This document shows positions 35,936-46,839 of a stretch of 64,000 nucleotides of DNA, in pieces. Each line of letters starts with the position of its first letter. Within the stretch, counting starts at the first letter, position 1. Below the pieces are notes generated by a model, which worked only from the letters and a program-made list of their open reading frames with translations, was not told the DNA's origin and did not search any database. The stretch covers positions 2,542,001 to 2,606,000 of the forward strand of contig OZ017766.1 in assembly GCA_963969345.1 (NCBI GenBank), written 5' to 3'. Both the position numbers and the translations under genes were made by a program. The DNA comes from Turbatrix aceti (Eukaryota > Nematoda > Chromadorea > Rhabditida > Panagrolaimidae).

Positions 35936-38900
35936 ATGTCCCTGCTCCAAGGCCACCCCATCCTTGCCGAAATCCGGCAGGGCTTCAAGCTTCGCCCTAC
36001 TCAGACCATCGACAAGTCCAAGCCCATCATCGCGGCCGAGGGCGAGGAGCCAGTTCAAATCAAGTTTGAACGAAAGTCGCCGCCGCCCTTCGTCTACATC
36101 CCGCAGCCCAAGGCGCAGTCCAAGTCGATCTGCCGCGTGCCCCAGGAAGCGCTCAACATCCGTCACACGCCCACGAGGACGCCTTCGCCCCAGCCTCCCC
36201 CGCCGCCGCCTTCACTCAACGGCCTGCCCCCGGTCCCAAAGGCTCCCGCAGCCCCGGTGAAAAAACCCGCGCTGCTCAAGCTCGGAGGTGAAATCACGGA
36301 TCGTGGCGCCCTGCTGCAATCGATCAAGGGCGGCATCAAATTGCGCAAGGCCGTGACAAACGACAAATCGGGGCTCATTTTGGATGAAGAACAGCTCGCC
36401 CTGGTCCAGGCACGGGCTTCGGGGGCATCCCCGACCCCCGGCTCTTCCCTAAACGTCAGTCAGGAGACTCTCGACAGTCAAGGGTTCGTTTTTCACTGGC
36501 AAATGGTCAAAAATGTCTTTCTAAATTTGATTTCCAACAAAAAAGTCCAAAATGCACTGCATGCGTCCAAAGAACGCCTGAAATCCTGATAATGCTGGGC
36601 CTAAATTGTAAAATGCTGAATCCAAATGCAAAAACTGAAAGCAAATGTCAAAAAACACAATGAGCAGTCCAAAAATTTTGCCCGACATTTGCGAACGCTT
36701 GGCGTTGCGTTCTGAACTTGATTGATCGTATGATTCACGATCGTCGTTAGAGTTGCAGAGTGCGTGCGCTTTCAGATCAATTCGCTTTCACGACAGGAAT
36801 TTTTCAGTTTAAAAAAGAAAACTGATGATAAAAATGCGATTTGTTAATTAAAAACTGATGTCAGATAATATTTATTTTTTAGCCACACACCGACCTCACT
36901 GGCCTTCACGTCGTCAGACGATGCGTCGAGCCTGAACTCTCGATTCACGGATTCTGAATCCGACTTCGCAGAAACCCAGCTCCCACCCCAATCCTCTCCG
37001 ACCCCGAAGAAGAAGTCAGAAAGCAAGAAAAAGGTCAAGAAGTCCGAATCGGCTTTAAAATCAACGCTACCTTCGGCCGGCGTCCCTCCACCCCCACCCC
37101 CACCCCCACCGAGCAGCTCTGCCTTTGCTCCTCCTCCCCCACCCCCTCCTCCGCCCCCAGCAGGATTTGTCAGGCCCTCGAATGCCCCCACTCCGCCCTC
37201 CGGCTTTGCACCCCCGCCTCCACCACCACCCCCACCGCCACCCCCGTCCGGACTCCTTTCTAGACCTTCCTCGACGACCGCCAGCGAGTTCTCTGACGAA
37301 GAAGTAGTGTCGTACTCGTACAGACCGTCCTCCAAGTCCCCGACTCCGGTGCCAAAGAAGCCGGACGCTGCCTTCGATGGTCTCAAAGTCTCGAAGGAAG
37401 AAGTTGAAGCGGAGATTCCAAAGGGATCGGCGGCGGCCCGAATTGCGGCGTTTTCGGGGCAGTGCTCCGCGCCCCCTTCGCTGAGCGGGAGCAAGTCTTC
37501 TTCGATCACGACGCTCTCCTCGCGACCGCCTTCCATCACGGCCAGTGAGCAGAGCGAAGAGGAGTACATTCCGTACTCGCGGCGCTCCAAGTCACCCTCG
37601 TTGTTCGCCAAGGAGGAACCCAAGAAGCCGGATATCGCGTTCGACGAGTCGAGCCTGAAAGTCTCCAAGGAAGAACTCGAGTCCGAGATCCCCAAGGGCT
37701 CTGCAGCGGCCAGAATCGCTGCTTTTGCGAAGCTGGCCAGTGGCCCAGTCGCTCCTCCGGTCTATCAGAAGCAGTACGGGCCCCCGAAGCCCCCTGCGAA
37801 GAGAAGCGACGACTCTGGACTCGACAGGTCGCGATCAGCGAGCTTTATCTCGACTTCGGAAAAATCGAAAAGCCCCGTGGATTCAGATTCTACGATTATC
37901 GCATCCCCCGAGGCAGCGAAAAGAGTCAAATCGTCCTCTGCCAAGCCGGAAGATTCCAAAACTCTCGGGGACAAGCTCGAAGTGTCCAAAAAAGCTTCCA
38001 AATCTCCGTCACCTTCGAGAAAACTCAAATCCTCCACAAAATCATCTTCTTCGACCACAAAAACTGAGAAAAGCTCTGAGAGTGTACCGAAAACAGAAAA
38101 GTCGTCGACATCGACACGCGCACCCAAACCAGCTCCACTCACTGAAAAATTCAGCACTCCGATTACGATCACCACTGAACCCCCGACTCCTGACGCGAAA
38201 TCCGGCGCTAAGACTTCTGTCGGCTACGGTCCGTACAAGTACGAAGGCGCCAACCGGAGGGTGTCAGCAGGCTCCGTCTCGCCGGCGTCGTCGTCCTACC
38301 ACTCGGCACTCGAGTCCGCGGTTTCATCGTATTCATCAATTCCGGACACGGCCTCTGCTGCGACGACGAAGAACCACTCCCCGGTGTCGTCGATGGCGTC
38401 GACGGCTTCGTCGCCAAGGTCGAATGCTTCTGGGGACTCGGCGAAGGAGAATAATGCCGAACCCGCCGGGTCAACTTTCAAGCGAAAGTCGTCCATCCAT
38501 CACAGCAAGAACTTTGAGAAGATCAGACAGTCATTTCTCACAGGGGATGCAAGTGCCACCGACGACAGCAAGCTGAAGAGCAGGGCCAGCGCCACGCCGT
38601 CGCCGGTGCCGCTGAATGGCGCTGACAAAACCAAGTCGATGTCTTCACTGGTAAGAACATACTTGATTTTTGATTTCTGATTAACTGTTGTTGTTCAACT
38701 TTTTCAATGTTTACGACTCCGAATAACTTTTCGTCTTTTCAGACGGCATCAAACGACGGCGCTGCAGACAAGAAGGTAACACCTGTCTCCATCAAGGCGC
38801 CCTGGCACAACACAGACTCCGAGTCACCTGCGACTACCGTAACAAAGGCCAAGTCGGTGTCTCCGAGATGTTCGACTACCCAGAAAACCAAAAAGTGAGT

Positions 38901-39185
38901 GCTTTACGATTCGGCAGGCTGTTGTCTTCTGCAGCTTGTGTAGGCGCCGCGTAATTAAATGTATAGCTTTATCTGGAGCACCTGTAAATGTTCTCCGAAT
39001 AAAAAACAACTGCAGTCGTAAAAGTTTGACGTAGCAACATGGCGTAACATTGTTTATGCCCTCGAAAATGACCTTTTCTTTGCAGGACAGTATCCAAAAC
39101 GAGTACCCCCGATGAAACATGTGCAGATATGAACTCCAAGATGAACGTCTCCAAAGTGCATCCGATCAAAATCGCTCAACGCTGA
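35936..39185 (+). CDS. WH2-domain actin-binding scaffold protein
   Basis: An 855-aa, mostly disordered protein predicted to bind actin monomers. Exons 35936-36483, 36883-38650, 38743-38894 and 39086-39185 join in phases 2,0,2; the first donor is GG|GTTCGT. The ATG follows a 5' UTR acceptor at 35898. A WH2-like motif lies at residues 7-30 (ILAEIRQGFKLRPTQTIDKS). A clearer WH2 is at about 122-146 (ALLQSIKGGIKLRKAVTNDK), the verprolin/WIP type. Two long polyproline tracts (37084-37250) are likely profilin or SH3 ligands. Then EIPKGSAAARIAAF occurs twice (37415-37453 and 37688-37726), each preceded by LKVSKEE. The rest is Ser/Thr/Lys-rich. It could be a WIP/verprolin relative or an arthropod SALS-like sarcomeric protein; I cannot decide, so no symbol is given. 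Confidence 0.8.
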
Positions 39186-41774
39186 TGAGTCACAGTCAGC
39201 ATCGACTAGTCATGAATTATTCAGCTTTAATTTACTCAATGTAAAGAATTGTATTAACTGAAGTTCTCCCCAGAGATATATCTATCCTGCTTTTTGCCTT
39301 TATCACAGTCGTGTGTGTCCGTTGGCTACGTCACAACTGGAACACAAATTTATTTCGGATGACGAAGTCGTTCCTCTTACTCAGGGCCCCAGGGAACTCC
39401 GGACCCCTTCCCGTGAGCGTTGTCATCCCTCTCTTCCCCTGACTGTCAAAAAAAGACGTGTGTTGTTGTCATATTTGTAAAGATTACGTAGCAAACAAAA
39501 TATTGTACCTAGCTCTTTAATCCTGGCTGAAGTGGAGCAACAACGCCTGAACTCTGCTGCTCACCGCGTCGCGCACCGAAGCCCCGATACGATGCGGTCG
39601 GTGCCTGTCATTTGTACCCAGCTTGCAGGGCTACAAGTGGCCCATCCGTATTATTGTAGCCATTGGGCGTAGCCATTGGGTCTGAATAAATCGTACCGAG
39701 TGCCAAAACATCGCCGGCTGCGTAGATAAACACACGTAGAGTCTTTTCTTGGCACTGCATGCAAATGTTTACGGTTTTGTGATTTTTAGATACATATTTA
39801 CGGATGCTGCGCCATGTGTGTTATTTGGAAATGTTGTCTGTTTTTGAGCGGAAGAGGGAAACTTTTTTGATCTTTTTGCGACAGCGTGCTTTTTTTGGAA
39901 AACAAACAAAAATGTTGCCATTCGACGAAGTCTGCCGTCAGCAAGCTGCCTGCAGCGTGCAAAACTTCGGAGACATGTTTTTTGTGGAATCGAAGACGTC
40001 GTTTTGTTTACAGCGTTGTTTTTGTTTTTACAACACAGGAAAAAACAAAATAACTAAAATGCAATGGACCATAATTCACTGAAGGCAAACATTCGTTGCA
40101 GGACCCAACTGAATTGCAGCTTGCAAGCAGTGTGTGATTTTCCAAACGAATTTTTTTTGCCGGATGCGAATCCAAACGAATCACTCTCGCTGCCATCCCT
40201 TCGCGATGCTCTCGGAAGATTCAAGAAGCCAAAAGTTGTCCGCTCTGCGCACAATGACGTGCACACAAACAAACACAAGGAAGGAAACATTGCCGTAGTA
40301 CGGAGCAAAGTGTGCCGCGTGTTTATAATTTTTGCTTAATCGGATTCGGATGACCGCGAATCAAGTCACTGTTGCCTGCTCTCCTACGCAGGAAATTGTT
40401 ATAGTAGCGGTTATTTTGAGGGAGACTGAGCCGAGCACGCCGAGGATTACGGCTTTGCCAGATTGGAAGCAGAGCAATAAAGTCAATTTGATTATTCTGC
40501 GGTGTACTTGGATGATGTCTAGACTCATTGCTGAGATTTGTTACTGAATTGGGATTTGGTGGGTTGTTTTGGATACAGGTGATCAACGGTACACCAGGGT
40601 GCTTTGTGCGTAAGAACTCGGTGTTGTTACAAGATATTTTGGGTTCAGTAGGCTGCTTTTTGAACACTCTGCGGAAAAAACAGGACTCATGAAGGGTTTA
40701 TAACAAAGAACAGCATCTGCGCAAAAACTGAGTAAAGAACTTTGGTACCAGAAACCTGTGCGCTTGCGGCCTCACAAACACTGGGGGCACAAAAAAGCCT
40801 CCTAACTCTACGAAGAAAAGAGATAAAATCCCAAACCCCCTCAGCCTATTTTTAGCACTGCCTACGTCGTTACGTGTAAGGGTCATGAATTCCTGCGAGT
40901 GGCAGTTTCGCTTTTTTTTGCACCGGACCGTACCACGACCCCCTCACGCCGTGGCGTGAAGGCTGTGGCCTACGGCAGCGGCCTAATTATTTATTCGCTG
41001 TGGTCTGGTCTGTCAACCAAGCACATCCAGCCGCCAGCATCATCACCTAATCTTTTGCGTCTGTTTTTGCAACTCGTGTGGCTTTACAACACGTCAGAAA
41101 AAGGCCTTTGATGTGAGTTCCAATAAAAAACGCGATTTTCGTTGTCGTACGCAACTTTTTCATTTCACATTGAACAAGGGTTACGGGGAGACAAAAATAG
41201 CTGCATTATGCGGAAAAATGTGTGTGGGACCTTCATTTCCATTGACAACGCTGCCAATGTTGTGCAGGCCTTTTTTGGTTGCCTGTCTGGCAAAATTAAT
41301 AGCCTAAAAAAGTCGGAACCAAAACCAGGAATATCGTAGGCAAATTTTCCACGCCCCACTGAATACGATATTTTTCTGAGTGCGCCACATTTCTGACGCC
41401 ACCGCTTTTTTTGCGTGGCGGGCTAAAGGAAAAGGTGAATACGAGCTCCAACCAACGGCACAAACACCAGCGTGGATCATTTTTTATTTATTTCGAACTC
41501 AAGACACGAACAAAGTATTTGGCACAACAAACATTGCACCAAACTTTGCCTATTGTTTGTTCCAATTGATATAAAAGACATTTGTGAACACGTTTTTTCA
41601 CAACAATACCCTATAAAATCTTTGTTAAAAAAAGACAATAAATAATTATTTTTTGTATGCTGAACAATTATTTGTAAAAGACTGAACACTTGGAATGAAG
41701 AGCAAAATAATTTCTGAAGGTGTGAGAGATGCTCGAAAGGCCGTAGATGTGCCAGGTGCGTCGGGGACGCTCGA
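39186..41774. other. Intergenic, no recognised gene
   Basis: Contains frames of up to 115 codons (39804-40340, 40323-40667) without recognisable motifs. No clear repeat is seen. Confidence 0.4.
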
Positions 41775-42773
41775 TCAAAGGCCAAAATCGTTGTTGTGGT
41801 TGTCAAGCTGGACAGAAGCCCGCTTCTTCTTAAGCCCAAAGTCGGAGCGATCAAAGCCGTCGAGGGGGACGGAGCGCTTGCGTTTCAACTCAAAATCCAT
41901 ATGGTTGGCATCCAGAGGCACGGATCCCCGCTTCTGCGAGTCATCTATCACCCCGAAGTCGATGGAGGGGTCCGAGCGACGATTCATAAAGTGATCAAAG
42001 TCGACAGAAAAGGCGTCGAGCGGGACCGTCCTTTTTCGAAGAAGAAAATCTGAGGAGCTGCCATCCAGAGGAACCGAACGCTTCCTCAGCACGAAATCCG
42101 TATTCATAACATCCATAGGAATGTAGCGTTTTGGCATGAGAAATTCGTCGTCATTGTCTTCGAGGGGCACGTAGCGCTTCTTCAGGATAAAGTCTGGCTC
42201 TTTTTCCGGGTTCAGAGGAACTGATCGTTTGAAGATGAAATCCGAAGGTTCGTTCAGGGGAACTGATCGTTTAAGAATGAAATCCGAAGGTTCGTTCAGG
42301 GGAACTGATCGTTTAAGAATGAAATCCGAAGGTTCGTTCAAAGGAACTGATCGCTTCAAGATAAAATCAGAATGTTCGGAGTTGATGGGAACTGATCGCT
42401 TCAGGACAAAGTCAGAATACTCCGGGCTCAGGGGCACTGATCGCTTGAGCACAAAATCTGACTGGTCGCCGTTGAGAGGCACAGATCGCTTGAAAACTAA
42501 ATCAAAGTCTTCTCGATTGAGAGGCACGGATCTTTTGTAAAGGAAATCTGAGTCGCCATCGAGGGGCACGGATCTCTTGGGTAGCAGGAAGATTGGAATT
42601 CTGCTTTTTGTCAGCACTATCTTGCGCTAAACCAAAAAATCTAAATATATTCTTTCGGTAAGAAATTGTACCTGGTGACGCAAGTTCTGGTCGGATTTCT
42701 TAATCGGTGAAGCGTCGATCGCGATGAGCAGTACGAACGCTGCCACCACCACCGTAGTACAACTGCGAGACAT
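41775..42773 (-). CDS. Multi-copy neuropeptide / peptide-hormone precursor
   Basis: A secreted precursor cut into many small peptides. Minus-strand exons 42773-42672 and 42626-41775 flank a 45-nt intron (CAG|GTACAA...GTTTAG) in phase 0, giving 317 aa. Residues 1-21 are a signal peptide (MSRSCTTVVVAAFVLLIAID then A). After a short spacer come about 17 peptides separated by KR, KKR, RKR or RR. The common form is SVPL-x(2-6)-DF-(I/V/L)-(L/F), for example SVPLNEPSDFIL (twice exactly), SVPLNGDQSDFVL, SVPLDGSSSDFLL, TVPLDAFSVDFDHFMN and SVPLDGFDRSDFGL. No peptide ends in Gly before the cleavage site, so mature peptides should not be amidated. The last is ASVQLDNHNNDFGL before the stop. I know no described family with this exact motif; the last copies recall orcokinin-type peptides. 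Confidence 0.88.
42229..42356 (-). repeat. Tandem 42-bp coding repeat in the peptide precursor
   Basis: Three consecutive 14-codon units, each one peptide plus KR, are almost identical at the DNA level (GGTTCGTTCAGGGGAACTGA recurs). This is much closer than the other copies, so they arose by recent tandem duplication. Confidence 0.9.
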
Positions 42774-45696
42774 GTTGAGGAATAAAAATCGTAATCGGAC
42801 GCAAGCGTTATACCCTTGTTTTGTTCTGCAAAGGCAACAGAGCACTCAGCGAAAATGAATCCCAAATTGAGCAATTCACGAGTCGTTAATGGCACAATTA
42901 GCGAGACGAGTCATCTGTGAACTCGAAAAAAGGGGAGAACAAATATGGTTACGCAAATAAACTTGCTTCCTCATACCCCGTGGCATCGTGCCATTAATGG
43001 TCCTTCCCTTGCCAGACTTGGCTTAGGATGACAGCATGAATGGAGACGTTCTGAACAGTAGCTAACGTGAATTTGGTACATATATGAACGTAAAAGGGCG
43101 GCGTAGCATTGTTTTTAAAAAAAGAGGCGGAGCTTGGGAGAAGGGTCTGCCTTACGACTAAATCCCCTCCTTCTGGGCTGTGAGATGCGCTAAAACAACA
43201 GAAGAAGACGAGGGGGAGGAGGAGAAGATGGACCGATGACCGCCACGCGGCTGAAGACGTCTTTCTGGTCCCTTGTCCGGCTCATCTTTGATTTACTGTC
43301 ACACGTACAAGCTCTGGAAAAGGCCGAGAGTGCCAAACCAGCTTGTTACGCAAGTAGGAACAGAACACTGAGTCATGCACCGACTGCCGACGCCCACCGG
43401 CGTGTAAATAAACTGACGGGATGACGAACTAGAGCCAGCCGAGTCCGTCATGTCAAGCCGGTGTCAATTTATGTAATTATTTGTAATTTCTCTACGTTTG
43501 GGCGTTTTGACATGCAATTGAAATTTCAGCGAAAATTAAAAAAACGTCATTCTTTTTCATTGTATAGCCCCATTAGACCTTGTTCAAAACAAAGAAAAAG
43601 TAAATCTGAAGCAGGTATGGGGAGATAAGCAAACCGGCAGTAATTAACAGCAGCAGACTCTCACCGACGATGGGAGCGCAAGTTCTGTACTTCCGCCTGT
43701 TTTCAGACGAGAATTCGCAACCAAGCAGATAAATACAACTTTTTTGCGGTATGCAAGAAATATATACGGTACACCGACTTGTCGAGTTATATCATGCAAA
43801 GGCGTAATCTGCACGACGAATGTTACACCGCTAATAGGTGAACGGACGTAAACGGCAACGTACGCCACCAAAAAAATGTCGCTACAAAAATAAACATATT
43901 TGTCCTTTTCACGGTTCCTGAGACACTGAATTTGGAGTTTTCAAAGAATGTCCAAAAAGGTGAGCGGCGAGCACTGTTTGGTTATTCCGAGGATTATAAC
44001 TGTCGACGTTGACGCCAAAGGTAGCTGCCAAATTTGTACAGAAAGAGTCCTTTCAGTAAAAAAGTCAGGAAGGGATTGCAATTCTTGCTATATAAATGGC
44101 CTTCTGGAAGCCGACGAAAAAAGTGCCATAAAGCACTTGTGACAGATAACGGCATTAAAACTGCTGCGAATAAAAAACTGCTAATCTAGCGCTTAAAAAA
44201 ACTTTAACGGCTAAAAATAAAGTCGGATATAGCCATGAGGCACAGCATCGTCACCTCGATCAGGTGTTCAAAAAACTGACAACCCTTAGGGAGGCTTCTT
44301 CGAATTAAGGGGCTATACTTAGGCTTTGGTAGCAAAATCTCATTAGCTCAAAGCGACCAGATAAGCAGCCTTTTGCGGTCTACAAAATAACCTGGCCTGG
44401 GAAACGGCGTTAAAAATTAACGAGTCAATGTATTTTTTTGTGGCAAGTGTCAACAAGCATTACGTTCAGGTAGATTTTTACGGCATCACTGAGGGGGCTG
44501 AAAACAACAGACATAATGAGTTCTTTTATAACTGTTTTGTATTTACTTATTTCACATCGTAAGAAATGCCAAAACTAGGTATAACTGCATGTCCTTGAAT
44601 GACAAATTGGTTTTGTCTATCTTCTTTGCTCCTGTCTGCTACGGCAATGTACTACTACTGACTATCAAACAGGGTGCACGGGGGATAACTTTTAGAGCTT
44701 CAGAAGTAGAAGAATACTTTTGACAGAAAAAAAAACTAATAAACTGCTGCTTCATAAGTTTTCATGCAAAGTAGCGCACATGAGTAAAAAACTGACTGAT
44801 GGCAAAAGATCTTTCTGATCACAGAAGATTTTCGATAAAACTGACAAGATTCGGAGCTTTAAAAAGGTAAAAGTTGAAGAGGGCACTCAGCTATTCAGTC
44901 TGCCGGCTTGCCCCTTCGGTCAAATTATCAAAACTGGAAAGTCAGGGATGCATACATAAAAAACTTTGATAGTGCTTACAATTAGGGTGTTTTTTAGGGT
45001 CGAATGAAAGCTCTTTCATCATCGAGTCATACTGAACGGCGGCACCTGAATTACGTAAGCATGGATAACGATGCGTATCTATCTGCACACATCAAAACAA
45101 AACAACGTTGTATTCGCTTTTTCATGCCCCCTTGCGCATTACCTTTCAAAAAATGGGTTACTCACAGTTTTTTTATGAAAGTTTAATCCGACCTAACGCT
45201 TTGTTGATAAATCCCCGGGGGTCAAAATGTATTGCAATAAAACTGCCAAAAAATACAAACGGTAATAAAAAATTAATCGATGGTATTGTAAACTTGCAAT
45301 AAAACATAACCCAAACTATGTTTATTATTACCAATCTTTTCGCTTTAGTAGTATTCGTACACTGGAGCATCGAAAAAGACAGAAAACTCAACAAACGTCA
45401 CAACCGCCGACTGCAAAATGAATACCTCAATAAAAGGTAGCAAAAGGTACTGTACGTAATGAAATTACAACAACCTAATTGAGGTTGTAAAGACACAAGG
45501 TGCTATCTTTGTCACCTGCTGTCAAGCGTGCAACTGTGCAGCTGAGGCGACTCTCGACGGGCCAAAAGAAGAAACTGTGAAAACGGAATCATGAAAATTT
45601 TGATAGGAAGTACTCAATTTCGTGTTGTCGAAAAGACTATCAAATTATATTAATGCTAATGAATTTACGTCGTGGACTGAATCGCGTGTGTACTTT
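42774..45696. other. Intergenic, no recognised gene
   Basis: The peptide precursor's promoter must lie at the left edge. A minus-strand TATAAC near 42808 and TATATG near 43080 are weak TATA-like candidates. The rest is AT-rich with short frames. 44150-45250 is especially dense in the word AAACTG. No gene is recognised. Confidence 0.4.
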
Positions 45697-45701
45697 GTGG
45701 A

Positions 45702-45949
45702 TGTCGGGAATTCTTCCCGAGTTTGGGAACGCTTGGCGTTACGTCCCGAACGCGTTCTCTCTTTTCATCGTCGTACCTACGTTTTTCCCTATTCATTGTT
45801 GTTTTCCCAAGATGTAGCGTGCGGTTGTTTTCTCCGGAGTTCTCAATAAACGCTACTATCCATCTTGTGAGTCTTCCTAACAACAATATCGTGTTCTGTT
45901 CTCGCGTGGTCCAACTCCGTTGTGGAATTGGAAGGACAGAACTCCGATA
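45702..45949 (+). repeat. 5' LTR of the miniature retrotransposon
   Basis: 248 bp. It contains AATAAA at 45845-45850, usable as the element's own poly(A) signal, and begins TGTCGGGAATTCTTCCCGAG, whose GGGAATTCTTCCC is a near-palindrome. Confidence 0.95.
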
Positions 45950-45951
45950 CA

Positions 45952-45969
45952 TGGTGCATCGGCCGGGAA
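45952..45969 (+). other. Primer-binding site, tRNA-Gly type
   Basis: TGGTGCATCGGCCGGGAA is the reverse complement of the 3' end of an animal tRNA-Gly(GCC), including its CCA tail: TTCCCGGCCGATGCACCA. The match is 18 of 18 to the insect form as I remember it. It starts two bases after the LTR, as usual. Confidence 0.85.
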
Positions 45970-46586
45970 GCGGGTGTACTTTCGGGTGCATCTGCTGTTC
46001 TACGAACCCGGCCTCTTCTCTACTGGACGCATGGACGCAGGGTATTTCGGTCAATCAACATGGTATTTCGAGGCATCAGTGGTATTTTCAAGGCTCGTGA
46101 GTCAATGGCTGAACCAAATCGGTGGTCGTGGAGAAAAGGCAGCGAGTGATGCGTCATTCTGCTCCCAGTGATTAACGATAAGGTCACACTGGCGCGACAG
46201 GGGGGAGCCTACTCAGGGTAGTAAGTCCGGAGCCGGAAACACGTCCACATCTCGGTGGAGTGTGAAGGGAGGCAACCTGAGGACTCGACGAAGCAAGAAG
46301 TCGTCATACGAAAAGGCAGCGACTACAGTAAGCAGGACGCGGTTGCAGACACCTGCGGAGCACAAAGGGCGGACACCTGCGGAGCACAGAAGGCAAACTG
46401 TAGTCGGCGCGCGGACAATGGCCTACAGAAACCAGCGACCATTCCTACAGAAGACAGCGACTTGGTCTACAGAAGACGGTAACCCCTTGATTGACTGATC
46501 TCTTTCTACCCCTTCCTTTCATTGTGACCTCCCGCGGCCCCAAGATTGGCTGTGCCAGTTGCCGGTGGCGGCTCGATGGCGCGCAG

Positions 46587-46834
46587 TGTCGGGAATTCTT
46601 CCCGAGTTTGGGAACGCTTGGCGTTACGTCCCGAACGCGTTCTCTCTTTTCATCGTCGTACCTACGTTTTTCCCTATTCATTGTTGTTTTCCCAAGATGT
46701 AGCGTGCGGTTGTTTTCTCCGGAGTTCTCAATAAACGCTACTATCCATCTTGTGAGTCTTCCTAACAACAATATCGTGTTCTGTTCTCGCGTGGTCCAAC
46801 TCCGTTGTGGAATTGGAAGGACAGAACTCCGATA
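46587..46834 (+). repeat. 3' LTR of the miniature retrotransposon
   Basis: 248 bp, same sequence as the 5' LTR, followed directly by the target duplication GTGGA. Long minus-strand frames crossing both LTRs are repeat products. Confidence 0.95.
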
Positions 46835-46839
46835 GTGGA

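Larger units (their letters stand above)
45702..46834 (+). mobile_element. Miniature LTR retrotransposon (TRIM-like), complete
   Basis: A 1133-bp element with two 248-bp direct LTRs (45702-45949 and 46587-46834) that I read as identical. It is flanked by the 5-bp target duplication GTGGA (45697-45701 and 46835-46839). The termini are TGTCGG...CCGATA, an imperfect inverted pair. Two bases after the left LTR is a primer-binding site. The 637-bp interior has only short frames, including a repeated ACACCTGCGGAGCACA at 46350-46385, and no gag or reverse transcriptase. I see no clear polypurine tract. It must be mobilised in trans by a related full-length element. The identical LTRs imply a recent insertion. 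Confidence 0.95.

Noticed and set aside
36844..37695. 283-codon minus-strand Gly-rich frame
   Set aside because: Antisense of the polyproline-coding exon of the WH2 gene; glycine runs are the reverse of CCN codons.
37725..38576. 283-codon plus-strand Arg/Ser-rich frame
   Set aside because: Out-of-frame shadow of WH2 gene exon 2, whose own frame continues through both flanking splice sites.
43948..44142. 64-codon frame with paired Cys-x2-Cys motifs
   Set aside because: Too short and isolated in AT-rich DNA; no splice partners, homologue or conserved finger spacing.
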